Assembly (NCBI RefSeq): GCF_010093535.1
Contig: NW_022985162.1
Coordinates: 1,772,387 to 1,836,386, forward strand
Direction: 5' to 3'
DNA length: 64,000 nucleotides
Source: Lindgomyces ingoldianus
Lineage: Eukaryota > Ascomycota > Dothideomycetes > Pleosporales > Lindgomycetaceae
In this document: positions 11,529 through 25,463 of the stretch, in pieces
How the letters are laid out: each line of letters starts with the position of its first letter
How positions within the stretch are numbered: position 1 is the stretch's first letter
Notes under the pieces: generated by a model
Told to the model about the DNA's origin: nothing
Seen by the model: only the letters and a program-made list of their open reading frames with translations
Database searches by the model: none
Translations under genes and position numbers: made by a program

Positions 11529-14500
11529 TCATCGTCGTTTGTCCTTCACCGCATCCTCCATACGCCGAACTAATGCCTTTAATCCAACACCCTTGTCGCA
11601 GTTGCTCTCAAGGTACGTCTCCATCTTCTCTCTCATAGCCTTCATTCCTTTCGACACCGGCAGCTTCTTGCCTTCTTCGCCCTCAAGATGCATCAGCGGG
11701 TTAAGAAGGAGATCGAGCACCTCGTTCCAGATATCTGTCTGCCAGTACCTTTTCATGCTCTCCCGGATGCGGTAGGTCTTGGTTGCGCCGGCTCCCAACA
11801 CTGCACCCCGCTCCGCGATTGTCGAAATGTATTTACCGAAGAGAAGGCTATGCACAATGCCGGCGAGGCCGTGGTAGTCGACCTGATAAGTCCAAGGACG
11901 TAGCTCACGCATCTCTGCGCAGTCTGCTTCAGACGTCTCCCAGTCTGCAATAAATTGGACATCAGGTTTGAAGGCCCTCATATCAATCCCACGTCCAAAA
12001 TCAATCAGAGCAATTCCCTTGGCTGCCCACCCCTCCCTCCCGTCTCGTTGGTATTGGGGACTCCAGTATTCATTTTGCTGTAGCGCGTCGAACCGAACCA
12101 GCACGTTGTCGGCCTTCAGATCTCCGTGTATCAAGCCCTTAGAATGGAGGGCTTCTACGGTACGGAAGAGCTCGATTGTGAAGAACATGGCTAGTAGTTC
12201 ATCCATCACTCCATTGTCGGCACGGGCGATGTTGACCAAGTCGAGCAAGGTGCCTTGGTCTCGGTACTCTTCCACGAGGAAGCATTCATCCCTGAACATG
12301 TGCATTTCGTATGCATGAATCACGGAGTCCACCGCACGAGAAACCCCAAGGCGCCTCTTCGCTTGGCGCATAATGTAGAATTCCCAAGCAGATGGTGGTT
12401 CCTCCATTTTGACAGCCTCAAGTAGTCGACGCTTAAGGCCAAAGTCGCCTTTGCCCATCTGCGCCGGCTTCGCGTCTTCATCATCACTCTCAGCGCAGGT
12501 GCCCTCAACCAAGTAAACAGGGGCAAATGCTCCCTTTCCAATCACACGTTTGACCGAGTAAATTCTGTCCGTCCCGTCAAACTTGAGATTTGGAGGCATC
12601 AACAGATTTGTCGCAGTCTTATCGTTGGCGTTCTTGCTGATTTTGGAGACTGCCTTCGTAAATTTTTGGATTTGTGTACTTCTGCCATACTCCTTGCCGA
12701 GGTCCTCATTGTATCCTTCATATGTCAATATGGATGGTTGTATTTCTCGCAATATGACCTTCCGGATGGCCTCATCTACTGGATTACATCTCGAGTCTTT
12801 GATGATTGGCCCTTTTGAAACAGGTTCCTTCGACAAAGGAAAGGAATTCGATGCTGGGGGCGCTTCCTTCGGCTTCTTCGCTTCGGATAGAGATAGCTGT
12901 GCTATACCCGCAGGTCCATCAATAACTTGTTCAAGGACATGTTGGAAGGGGCTACTCCACGGCTCACCGTCATCCTCAAGAATGGCAGGTGTACCTTTCG
13001 AGCGTGATGGGGTCTTGGCCGTGAAATAGTCTTTCTGAGTGCGGGACGTTGCGACTCCAATAGAGGATTCCGTCTTTTCTACTATAGGGGTCATAAAGGG
13101 AAGACGGTTGTTAGCGGCCTGAGTGGGATCACGATATGGCCGGGTAGGGATGCCATAGTCTTCCGGCGGGATAGGAACAAAACGTGTTTGTGGCGGACTG
13201 TGAGGGCTATCAGGTGATGTTGGTGTTACGAGATCGATATCATGTTTTGGTGAGCGGTTATCTGGCTCTGATAGCTCCACGAGTGAATCCTCATGAGTAT
13301 GCTCTGTTTCGTCATCTTGATCGGTGCGCCTGTGATCCTTGGGAACATGTTTGCTCTCTGTAAACTCGGACCATGCTGATACGCTTTTGACATCAGTGTC
13401 GTCCGTTTCGCCTTCATCCTCGTCACCATCGACGGTAGTTCGGAGAGTGAAATCCGCCGCAGTAGTTTCGTCCCCAAATTCACTTGTTACACAGGATATT
13501 CTGCCGGTACCGGTACTTTCTCCTGCACTTGTATAGTCGTCATCACTGCTTTCTTCTCCACTATCGGACTCAGCAGCATCCCCAGAAGTCTTCAGGGGCT
13601 GATTGAAAATGCCGTAAATTTCATCAATGGCTTCCTTAGTGTGGAGAGTCATCGTTGGTTCTACGCCATTCTTCTTTCGTTTTATTTTTGGCCCTGTTGG
13701 AGAGGCAAGATTGGTTTGGACTGTGCGAAATTAGCCTCACTGAGTGCCTCATGCTAGCATTAAGATCGTACCCGTCTGAGCCTCTGCTCGAATTTCCCGT
13801 ACTTCCATTACTTTGATCTTCCTAGTTCGGTTTGCACGTTCCTCCCGTCGCGCTTTTTTAGCCATCTTTGCCTTTTCTAGTTCAACTTGCGAAGGTGGCG
13901 TATTTTCATCATTCAACACCAAATTTTCTTCGATCCCTCCCTTGACTGGTATTGTCTGAGGTTTGGATATAGGGTCTGGAGGTTGGTCTAGTTGCTCTAC
14001 TCTCGGGACATCATCCGATTTGAGCGCCTTCTCCTCTTGCCCTCGGATAGTTCCCCAGTCGTAGTCGAGCCACCCTCGGTGTTTGGCTCGAAGCTCTTCG
14101 AAGGAAAATTCTGGGACCTCTGGGGCCACTGGGTCATTAAAGTTAGGATAAACTTTTGTTAGATCTGAAAAGACGATTTGAACTCTTCCAGTTCGCGGGT
14201 CGACGGACTTTTGGCTTTCACGTAATGGATGGGAATTTGATTGGTCGTGATGGGAATTTGATACGGTCTGAAATACAAAAGCAAAGCAAACGCCAACCAA
14301 TTAGTCCTGTGATCGTAAATACGAGAAGGGGGGGACCTGTACAGGTAGCTGGACTTACCTCGTCTTTGAAAACCATCATTTTCTGAACACCAGCATTCTT
14401 CTTTCCCACTTTCAGTGTCTCCCCAGCCCAAGGACGTGCCTCCGTGGTATTCTCCTTCTTCCGTTCTGCGAGAGACTCAATGCTATCCCAGCCTTTCATA

Positions 14501-15342
14501 CTGCCGCTCGATCCAGATTTGGCGGGCTCATCGCCGTCTGAGAAGATTGCTAGCTTAGGCTTTCCCGTCCTCGAGGCTCCACCAGTCATGCGAGCATGAT
14601 TCTGCGCTTGGGGGTCGCTTTGGGGCGTTGCGGTATGAGAGAACGGATCGATTTTTGCAACGAGTGCAGGGCGGACCGTGGGCAGAGCCGGGCTGGACGG
14701 CTCCGCGACACCTTGAGGTCGGTTTTCGAATCGATGCTGAAACTCGCCATACTTCCGAACAAGGCGTTCTACTGGGCGGGCTTCGCGCTCAATGCCAAGT
14801 GCGTACACCTCTTCTGCCTGGGTCCATCGTCCGGACGTCTCTAACCAGGCGGCAAACTCTTCGTAGAAGAGAGCGAGCCCATCGCCGATGTTATGCCGTG
14901 CAAGATATGCAAACGTCTCTCGTGGCGCATCTGAAAAGAACCGGATGTAATGTAGCCACAGTTTGAGATATCTAGGGTCGTTCTTATAGTGTGTCGAGGT
15001 TTGGAAAGCCTTTGTTGCTCGCTCTAGTAGCGAACAGAGTTGCGAATGTGGGGTGTTCTGTGCGGATGGATACGCGTCCAGCGTCCATTTCACGTATCGG
15101 TCGTACACATCCAGAGGATCATCAGATTCGTCGATAGCCTGGAGTTCCTTTTCGTATTCTTCCCGAATTCCATTGTTTAGATCCTGGGTTTGCGATGGCG
15201 ACGGCGACTTCCCGGTGCCAGAAGAGAGCGGTGGGGTGTACAGTTGCGCGAGAGCTTTCGCAGAGCGGCCACTCGGGAGAGACTGGATATTCTCTTTTTG
15301 ATTCTCGATAATCTCGAAGTCGATTAGGTCGTCCGATCCCAT
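11529..15342 (-). CDS. bub1: Mad3/Bub1 (MadBub) spindle checkpoint kinase
   Basis: Exons 15342-14359, 14267-13772 and 13720-11529 give about 1220 residues. In order: KEN box at residues 16-18 (NQKENIQ); Mad3/Bub1 homology TPR region (DDPLDVYDRYVKWTLDAYPS through RWTQAEEVYALGIEREARPV); an ABBA-like motif near 264 (LAIFSD); second KEN at 296-298; a second ABBA-like motif near 322 (MMVFKD); a GLEBS-type Bub3-binding motif (EFSFEELRAKHRGW); a conserved TKEAIDEIYGIFNQPL segment; and a C-terminal kinase with a Gly loop (GKGAFAPVYLVE), a likely catalytic Lys (AVKMEE), HGDLKADN in place of HRD, and LIDFGRG (DFG). The kinase motifs look complete. The product acts at kinetochores to delay anaphase by inhibiting APC/C-Cdc20. 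Both KEN boxes plus kinase in one chain indicate the unsplit ancestral form. Confidence 0.95.
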
Positions 15343-15582
15343 AGTGGCTATCCCGTGAGAAAAGAAGCGGAAAGAATCCTGGACCTAAATACCAACACAA
15401 GTTGAAGCCTTAACCTAGTCTGTTGTCGTTGATCGAAAGTAATGGGGCGGGCGAGGTGCATGTTGTGGAGTGCACGGCCTCCAGACTCGACGTTGTCGGG
15501 CCAACCGCCGATCACATTCCGTCTCCCCACCCTTGTGCACCAATGCAGGTCATAACTCAGATGGCATGATGGTTTTTGTGCT

Positions 15583-16739
15583 TCAGTGTGGAAATACATA
15601 GTCCCTAGCGCCCTCTGTGCTGAAGAGTACCACCACTGATCGTTTGCTCAATCCGAGTATCTTCTCTTTGCTAAGCTTTCTCAAAGCGCTCAAGGTTGCA
15701 GCACCACACGGGCCGTTCTGAATACCCTGTGAATGCAGATATTGCACATCATGATGCACTTCCTCATCTGACACAGTCACACTCGCATCAACACCTTCTC
15801 GGAGTATCGGCCAAGCGGTATACGAAACAGTACCACAACACATCCCGTTCATAATTGTATGGCTCGTGGGTATGGGTGTGATTTCTCCAGCTTCCAAGCT
15901 TGTCAGAAGACAGGCTGCACTTTCAGGTTCCACTGCGATCACGGCACTTGATGGAGTATGCGATTTGTAATGCATAGAGACAGCCTGAGCCCAAGAACCC
16001 ACGCCCACTGACGCGAATACATGGGTCACTGGTTTTCCGACAAGCTCTTGTAATTGTCGCTCCGTTTCGGTGAGCATTGTACTATAGCCTTCGGTGACCC
16101 ACTGCATTTGGGTTAATCACAGTAATCACGAAATCCAATCGGACATCAGGGAAATACCTGGGGAATCTCCTCATAACCCTCCCAGGAAATATCCATTACC
16201 AGAAGACCGTTTCCAGTTTCTGTCTCCTTACGGGCTGCTTGGATAGAAGCATCGTAATCCCCTTCCACAACAACTACTTTGGCACCTTCACTGGAAATAT
16301 TTTCCTGAGTGGCTTGATCCATAAGTTCTGGGACGAAGACTGTTGCGGGAATCTGGAGGTACTTGGCCATTCTCGCGGTCGCTCTTCCCCAATTTCCCTC
16401 TGTACAAGTCACAAGCTCCAATTTGTTGCCTCTTGCAGAGCTCCCTAACTCTCTTAGCCCGCATGTCAGTGGCATCTCGCATCTCGCCGCAACGGCTTTG
16501 TAGATAGCCCATGATGCTCCCAGAATCTTAAACGCAGGGAGCCCGAATCTGTGAGACTCGTCTTTCATGAGTACATGGCCAAGTCCGAGTTCATTTGCAA
16601 CTTCTGGTAGGCTAACTAAAGGGGTTTCATTGTAGTCTGGAAGATGGCGATGGAAATTTTCAACCGCTGGGTCGACAGCCAGGTCGTCGTATTTCCAGGA
16701 CTTAGCAGAGGGGTTGATGTGCATGGTAGATGGTAGCAA
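15583..16739 (-). CDS. PLP-dependent diaminopropionate ammonia-lyase-like enzyme
   Basis: Exons 16739-16158 and 16101-15583, about 366 residues (361 if the second Met, at 16724, is used). Fold type II PLP enzyme of the tryptophan-synthase-beta superfamily. The PLP lysine lies in RFGLPAFKILGASWA, which is the form seen in diaminopropionate ammonia-lyase (DpaL). Other hallmarks: CTEGNWGRATARMAKYL, SVGVGSWAQAVSMHYK (Gly-rich phosphate loop), NGPCGAA, and a C-terminal FSTEGARDY. Family members remove ammonia from 2,3-diaminopropionate or from serine/threonine-type substrates to give a 2-oxoacid; the fungal substrate is not established. The start lies 344 bp from the divergent Rrt8-like gene, so a shared promoter is likely. 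No transporter or pathway partner is adjacent. Threonine/serine dehydratase is the main alternative but is less like this active-site sequence. Confidence 0.82.
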
Positions 16740-17083
16740 GAATGTTGGATCCTCCTCCGAGGAAGAATGGGCTGTGGTCGACGGATATTGACGGCCTAAT
16801 GCAGCTCCAAATATTAGCCATCATGTGCACTCTAGACTTATTCAAGACCAGTATCCAACTTAGCATGGGACTACTTGAGAACCTACAAAGAATAGGGTTA
16901 AGCCAAGCCAGGTAGCGAACAAAGAAAAAGCATGAAAGTAGAATTCTGAGGTCGATGAGTGCGCTGAATGCCCTGGAGGAGGTGGCCCAAGCTCCAAGTG
17001 CGGCGTCATCGTTCATATTGTATTCCGAAGCTCCGAAGCTTTCCCATATGAAAACATTCTCCTCTTCGCACCTCACACTCAAG
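16740..17083. promoter_or_regulatory. Divergent promoter region
   Basis: 344 bp between head-to-head start codons of the PLP enzyme (-) and the Rrt8-like membrane protein (+). No coding frame is supported. The 3' half is C/T-rich on the plus strand, as in fungal leaders. A shared control region is an inference from spacing alone. Confidence 0.45.
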
Positions 17084-18088
17084 ATGTCACAGTCTCCTCT
17101 GGTGGTGGTCCGAAGGGTCCTCATAAACCCAGCTCGAGATGTGTATTTCGCGTGCTTATACCCACCCAAGGTGTGTAAAGAAGGATATCGACTCCAGAAA
17201 AAGAACTGATAGGCACCAGGGAATTATTTACTTTGTAGTTCACCCATTTCTCTATCCCCTTGTACGAGCACGCCTCATGCCTGCATTCCTTTTGAGTGCG
17301 TTTGTCCTTCTCAACCTTTTCCTTTGGACGTATCTTCCGCAAGTCGCCTTCTTGGCTCTTTTTCATCGAGCGGGAAGTGCTTGGGCCAATGGGACATTCT
17401 TAGTGTTAGGAGAAGGTGCAGCCATTACGGCTATTCTATTTGAATGCTTTCTAGTGGTATGATCCATAACTAAACTAACTACTAAACATCGTCCCCTGCT
17501 AACGACCCGAAGGATGAATCCCAAGTAGATGTCTTCGATGCCGTTCTCGTCCACAAAGGATATGAGGATCTAGTCCGCCAATACCGACCTGTATCAGAGG
17601 ATTCCTTGAATAAACCCGTTCGACGTCTCGGAAAGCCGACCAAGTCGTCTGTGTATGGTCCATTTTCATTCCGCCAGATTATTGAATTTGTTGTTCTCCT
17701 ACCACTGAATTTCGTACCATACGTCGGGGTACCCCTCTTTTTATTTCTTACGGGCTATCGAGCGGGCCCTCTCCAGCATTGGAGATACTTCAAGCTGCGG
17801 GGCTTTGACAAGAAGCAACGGAATGCATTCGTGAAGAGGAGGAGGTGCCAGTACACTTGGTAAGGACATTCCACGGGTACCAGAGTAATCGTATTTACTA
17901 ACCCTTTCTGCAGGTATGGAGCTGTGTATCTCCTGTTACAGCTTGTGCCGGCATTAAGCATGTTCTTCCTGATGACTGCAGCCGTGAGCTCTGCGTTGTG
18001 GGCAGCCGACCTGGAGACCCAGCGGCGTCGGCAAGGACCAAGCGAAGGCCCACGATATACCGACGACCCAGAAGACAGTACAGTGTAG
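17084..18088 (+). CDS. Rrt8/Lds-like multi-spanning membrane protein
   Basis: Exons 17084-17170, 17220-17456, 17513-17859 and 17914-18088, 281 residues. Frame is kept across three introns, including a Trp codon split as TG|G. It shows four or more hydrophobic segments: MPAFLLSAFVLLNLFLWTYL, WANGTFLVLGEGAAITAILF, IIEFVVLLPLNFVPYVGVPL and YLLLQLVPALSMFFLMTAAV. Between them is the family-typical RAGPLQHWRYFKLRGFDKKQ region. This resembles the outer-spore-wall/lipid-droplet Rrt8-Lds family (related to EI24 proteins), which in yeast localises to lipid droplets and affects dityrosine spore wall assembly. The role in filamentous fungi is unproven. The C-terminus is short, polar and probably cytosolic. 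Confidence is high for the family and low for physiology. Confidence 0.8.
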
Positions 18089-18662
18089 ACGGGTAGACCA
18101 TTGAGGACCGTTCAGTACCATTTAGCTTTGAATGCGCTTTACAAGTAGACATAATAATTATGAACGTTGCACCAACCTCAAATGTAGTTTCTCATGTGCA
18201 CTGCAGTAATTCTGCCTTCCTGCGCGAGATGGACAATGCCAATGGTAACTTGATGGAGCCAGTTTGCACTGAATGAATACCAAGGATCACAACCGCCCCG
18301 GGCGAAGAGGAGTCCGTCGTGACATCTGATGTGATTACATTGTGGACCTTGTGGACCTCTTGCGCTGCAACGGTGGTACCTGCGCCGTTGGTGGGTCACC
18401 AACCCAAGCCTAACTCTTCCAGAATCCTGAAACCAACCACGGCCGAGGGCACGTGCCGAAGCGATCTTGGCAAGGCAACCGCATGACGACGAAGCTACCC
18501 GCTCTGGCTCGGTCCCAGCCACCTGCCGCAGCTCTGCCCACCTACTCACCATCACAAACACCTCCTCCATCATAACACCTTGACGGAACCTCTTTCCTTT
18601 GCATTCTTCTTTCAGTTTCATCAGTTTCTGAGCTTATCGTCCTTTTATCGTCGTTGATCGCC
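18089..18662 (+). promoter_or_regulatory. Upstream region of the vacuolar protease gene
   Basis: No gene is supported in these 574 bases. The part nearest the ATG (about 18540-18660) is T/C-rich with short polypyrimidine runs typical of strong fungal promoters. A short direct repeat (ttgtggacc twice) sits near 18340-18358. Confidence 0.4.
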
Positions 18663-20038
<1,376 letters not shown>

Positions 20039-20804
20039 TTGAATGGAACAGTCTGGTGCACCAGATATCATAGTAAATGGAGGAGACAACGGGCCATCTC
20101 TCTGTTCTCATAACTGCTCTCGATTCAAATTGTAGCTTAGGAAGCTGTTTCTTTGGCGTCTGTCTCGCTCTAGCTTCCTTTTGGAATAGGGCTCCATGTA
20201 CTAATAGGCAAGCTGCAGATGACTTGAACAAATGCTAGATAGTGCTTTAAACCGATGTCCTGCTGAGCCTCATTCCTTGTGGCTCTGTAATGTGACGTAT
20301 GACGAGGCTGTGGTGGCTTAACTTGCACCTGTCGTCCCTTCGACCTCCGAACCTAACGAAATGCTTGTGAACACTGTGACTTGAACGCTGTTGGGATTCG
20401 AGCGTCAACTCAGTGTGCTTTGCAAAGCAGTGAGCGGCCTCCCCGGCTTGCTGCGAAAGCTATGTATTATTGGTGCCTTCCACCCTCTTATCAGGATCCG
20501 GTTGTTGCCTCTGCCTCCGGTGTGCGCACCTGATTCGCCTTCGCCTGAAGTGCAGGTCACGACTAAAACCTAAACCGATGTGAATTTGGTGTCAGCGCGT
20601 CAGTCCATCGACCTTTTGCTTCAATATGTGACTCCCGGCCTGCTAACTGCCTGAGCAGTCTGACTGGTGCCATTTACGAGCAACAGCACATTTTCCTAGT
20701 CTCGACTCTTTGAGCGCCGTAGAAGCTTCATCCGTCCCTGAGCGGCCCGAGCACGGCAGTTTGACCAACGATACCCCGCGACGCACACATAATAATCAGG
20801 CACG
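20039..20804. other. Intergenic region pepE-ATG26
   Basis: No gene is supported in 766 bases between two plus-strand genes. It holds the pepE 3' flank and the promoter of the sterol glucosyltransferase gene. Short open frames here lack domain signals. Confidence 0.5.
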
Positions 20805-23800
20805 ATGGCGTCTGAAGAGAGAATTCGAGATCGGGTCAGCCGAAAGTTGACAAAGAAACGGAGGGAGACTCGGCGGGTGTCGCTAGACATTCCAGAGCGC
20901 TTCAAAGACGGCGAAGATGCCCAGGAGGATGTTACAGCACCAAAGAGGAAGGATGTCATGTCCATGAATCAATCGATATTCTCTATGATTGCCAGGGCAG
21001 GACAGCAATCCCAGACCGACCTTGCGACTATGCAAGAGGTGGACTCGGGGGATAGCGACGATGAGGGCAAACGGGCTGTACACTACTATAGTTTGGATGG
21101 AGCTGCGCGTTTGAGTCGTTTGAGCACTGCCAACGACTTCCACTCTCCTCCAGAAGATGACGAAGAGGCCAAGGCCCGCGAGAGCAAGCACCGGAGAGTT
21201 CTGTCGGAGAACAAGCTTCTCCGCTCACTCCCCAAGCTCAAAACATCGGGCAGAAAGGAAAGCATACGGGACACTGCAGTCGCGGATCGCATGTCCTCGT
21301 CTCAGATTTTGCCTCCTCGTCGCTTGGATGATGAGTCTGCTAGCATCTCGAAGGACGAGCAAACTCCGCAGTACAAGTCTAAAGTCACCACTGGTCAGGA
21401 AATACATGTCGAGAAACGGCGTCTTTCTATTTCTCGCAGGAGTAGACATGGTAGCATCGCGGGCATCTCGAAAGGCAAAGCACCTGTTACACTTGCGAAG
21501 CGGCTTCAGCAAATATTCGAGTTCGATAGCTTGGAAGAAGTAATTTCCGGTTTGTTCCTGTACTGTAGTCTTCAGGCTCCGCTAACATTAACAGAGTATC
21601 CATGTTGGCTGTTGCAGAGCATACTTCTTCAAGGTTACATGTACATCACCCAAAGGCACGTCTGCTTTTATGCGTATATACCGAAGAAACACGTAAGACA
21701 CCTGAACGCTTTGCTGTAGTGGAGCTTACTCTTTGTAGCACGATGTCAGCAAGACTGGGTATCTCTTCAAACGCGGTCGATCGAAGTACAACAGATACTG
21801 GTTCATTCTGCGGGGGGACGTACTTGCATACTACACAAATCCTGCAGATTTGTATTTTCCACGCAATCGGGTCAATTTGCAGTATGCAATATCTGCAGAG
21901 ACACTAGAAACTAAGGATAAGAGCAAAGATGAGACTATTTTCGTGGTCACCACCGATGAAAGGACTTACCAATTCAAAGCGGATAGCGTTGCGAGTGCGA
22001 AGGAGTGGGTTCGTTCCATCCAAAAGGTTATTTTTCGAACACACAACGAGGGAAACAGCGTCAAGATATCGTTACCTATTCAGAATGTGCTCGAGATTGA
22101 AGAAAGCACCATTCTCGACTTTGCCGATACTGTCAAGGTTCGAGTGATCGATAACGACGAAACGTTTGCTATTGACGAAGTTTGTTTGCCCTCCCTCAAA
22201 CATTTCGAACATTTCTCTGACCTACGTGTAGTACTTCTTTTCCTTTTTTACGAATGGACAAGACGCGCTCAACGTGCTACGCATCATGATCAACGATAAT
22301 GAGCATCATCATGAAACTCCCAGCCAGGCCGGGCTGGATGCGAAGTTCCCTGTAAGAGTGAGCATCTCCGGGCAGCGTGATAATCTCGTGTCTCAAGACA
22401 GTCTTGTGGATACACCTCAGATCAAGGAAAATGTCCGTGCCACATTGTCCCCACTACCAGCGCCGCACGTAGGGCGCTCAACTTCCCGAGTGAGCGGAGA
22501 GTCTGGACGGTCAAGTGTTGATGTGAAACGAAGAAGCCATGATGTACGGCGTAGCATGGACTTATCTCGTAGTCTTCGTCGGCCTAGTCAAGAGGTTCGG
22601 CGCAGCTTCAGTGGCAGTCATCGTGACGCACCTTCCAAAAGTCGGCCTGGTGATCGATCGCCATTGTCTGCAAAACCTCAAGATTCATCAGAGTCGGCCA
22701 CGAACTCGTTTGACCCTGGCACCGAATCGTCTGCTGCTGTACAATCGATAGACGAGAGCAATGCTTCTGCAAGCCAGATACTGGGTCGTTCCGACGTCTT
22801 CCGAGCACCAGTCGTTCACCCGCCGGGAGTCTCTGCATCAGATAACTCTGATAGCGCCGCGAGACACTCACAGGATACTACCCGCTCCTCTGGGGCTGGT
22901 GCTGGGAAAGCCCACCTGAAGTCGCCACGACTTTCACATCGCAAACAAGGCGGTAGCTCGGGTAATGGTCATTCACCTCTAGGCACGCCCGATGTGGAAG
23001 ATGAATCAGAGACCCAACAAATGAACGCTCGTTTATCGGGCTCCTCTTCCGCGCTCCAAGACCTTGCCTCCTATCCTCTTCAAAAAGCGTCAGGACTTGC
23101 TGGCTTCCTCAGAACGCGATCAAAGCGAATGGGCAATCTGCTTGCAACAGAGTCTATGGGATACTACGAAAAAGTATCTGGCATGTTAGCAGGCGGTAGA
23201 AAGCATTACAACACCGCCGACGGCTTGGAACCTGATGATCGGGTCCACGGGCTAGAAGAGGATGAAGACGCGGTAAAGGCAGCAGAACACTTCCGGGAAC
23301 ATTTTGCATTCCCAGAAACTGAACAGTTGCAATCATCATTCTTTGCCTCTCTGCAACGAGTACTCCCTAACTACGGCAAGATCTATATCAGCGCCCGATA
23401 TTTCTGTTTCCGGAGCCTGATGCCCACTTCAAAAACTAAGGTATGTGTTCTCCACTCCCAACCATGGTAACCGACTCGGCTGATTGTCTTAGATCATCCT
23501 CCCGATGCGCGACATCGAGAATGTCAATAAGGAGAATGGGTTTCGGATGGGATACCACGGACTGGCAGTGGTCATACGAGGTCATGAAGAGCTCTTTTTT
23601 GAATTTTCCAAGGCCGAGTACCGCGACGATTGTGCCATCACCATCCTTCGCATCCTCGAGAGTACTAAATATATCGAGGACGATAAATCGTCTTCATCTG
23701 GCATGGATAGCGACGATGAAGCAGCAAAGGTAGAGCACGACCTCTTACAAGAGGCGCGCCAGGGGCTTGAGACTACCCTACCGGCTTCTTCTGTTGACAT

Positions 23801-25463
23801 GTCGCAGATTATGCGCGGCGCTGACCATGATCGGATACCGTTAATCTTTGATGACCCTCTTGCGTCCATTGTGGACTTCAAACCCCCCGAGTCGTTGACT
23901 ATTGTGTGTCTCACAATCGGATCCAGAGGTGATGTTCAGCCATACATTGCGCTTTGCAAAGAGCTACTGAAAGAAGGCCACAAACCACGAATAGCAACCC
24001 ATGCCGAGTTCGAACCTTGGGTACGAAATCACGGTATTGACTTTGCTCCTGTTGAGGGAAATCCCGCGGAGTTGATGAGAATCTGCGTTGAACATGGCAT
24101 GTTCACTTTCAACTTCCTGAAGGAGGCTAACTCGAAGTTCCGAGGATGGCTTGATGACGTCTGTAGTTCTGCATGGAAGGCCTGTCAGGGTGCCGATGTG
24201 CTTATCGAGAGTCCAAGTGCGATGGCCGGTATCCATATTGCCGAAGCTCTCGAGATCCCCTATTTCCGTGCCTTCACAATGCCATGGACCCGTACGCGAA
24301 CGTATCCACATGCGTTTTCGGTTCTGGAGAAGAAGATGGGTGGTGCCTATAATAGTTTCACTTATGTCACCTTTGATACGATATTCTGGACTGCCATTTC
24401 CGGTCAGATCAATAGGTGGCGGCGTCGAGAACTGGGCCTTCAAAACACCAATCCGACCAAAATGCAGGCAAATCTGCGACCGTTTATGTACAATTTCAGC
24501 CCTTCCGTTGTCCCACCACCGCTTGACTGGCCCGATTGGATTCGCGTCACGGGTTACTGGTTCCTCGACGAGGCCGCGTCTTATGAGCCTCCTGCTGACC
24601 TTCTCGCATTTATTCAGAGAGCACGAGACGACGGGAAGAAGCTTGTCTATGTCGGCTTTGGCTCTATCGTTATTGATGATCCTGCTGCCCTTACGAAGAC
24701 TGTCGTGGACTCTGTGCTGAAGGCAGACGTTCGTTGCGTGCTTTCCAAAGGGTGGTCGGACAGGCTAGAGACAAAGGATGCCTCGAAGCCGGAGATGCCT
24801 CTTCCTCCAGACATCTTCCAAATACAGGCTGCCCCTCATGACTGGTTATTCAAGCAGATGGACGCAGCTGTCCACCATGGTGGATCCGGCACTACCGGAG
24901 CGAGTCTCCGGGCAGGAATTCCAACAGTTATCAAGCCATTCTTTGGGGACCAGTTCTTCTTTGCGCAGCGCGTGGAGGATCTGGGTGTTGGCCAATGGCT
25001 TAGAAAGGTCAATACTTCGGCGCTTAGCCGAGCTATGTGGGAGATGACTACCAGTCAGCGATATATAATCAAGGCAAGATATCTCGGGAAGAAGATCCGT
25101 CAGGTAGGTTATTGCATAGACGCTTAGGCGCTTCGCCATGCTAAAAACCAGTAGGACAATGGGCCCCAAACGGCTATTCAGACCATCTACCGAGAGCTTG
25201 ATCGGGCGAAGTCACTGATCAAGAAGCACGCGAGACGGGGAGACGGCACAGACGAGTTTGATGAAGACTGGACTCTCATTGACAACTACGATGAAGTTGA
25301 CATACCCCAGTCTTTCGAGATAGAGAAGGCCCTTGCGGGGATACATCGAGCGTCGATCGATACGTCTCGAGTAGGGAGCGAGCCGTCGGCGTTAGGGAGC
25401 ATGGTGTTAAAGGGCGCAAGCGCGTCAAAGCGCAACTCGGAGTCGGCATATAGAGAGGAATAG
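20805..25463 (+). CDS. ATG26: Sterol 3-beta-glucosyltransferase
   Basis: Multi-exon gene; clear introns include 21540-21594 (gtaattt..aacag), 21692-21738, about 22179-22228, about 23439-23492 and 25104-25158. Order: disordered N-terminus, first GRAM domain ([16 protein letters not shown], then [20 protein letters not shown]), PH domain ([20 protein letters not shown] through [12 protein letters not shown]), a long Ser-rich linker, second GRAM ([20 protein letters not shown] through [18 protein letters not shown]), then a GT28/UGT catalytic region ([20 protein letters not shown]) with the nucleotide-sugar signature [19 protein letters not shown]. It transfers glucose from UDP-glucose to membrane sterols. 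Homologues are needed for peroxisome degradation in some fungi. The GRAM-PH-GRAM-GT order matches UGT51/Atg26. The protein ends in a Ser/Lys-rich tail (SESAYREE). Confidence 0.95.

Noticed and set aside
15583..18088. Possible secondary-metabolite cluster around the PLP enzyme
   Set aside because: No synthase, transporter or oxidase is adjacent; the neighbours are a checkpoint kinase, a spore-wall-type membrane protein and a vacuolar protease.
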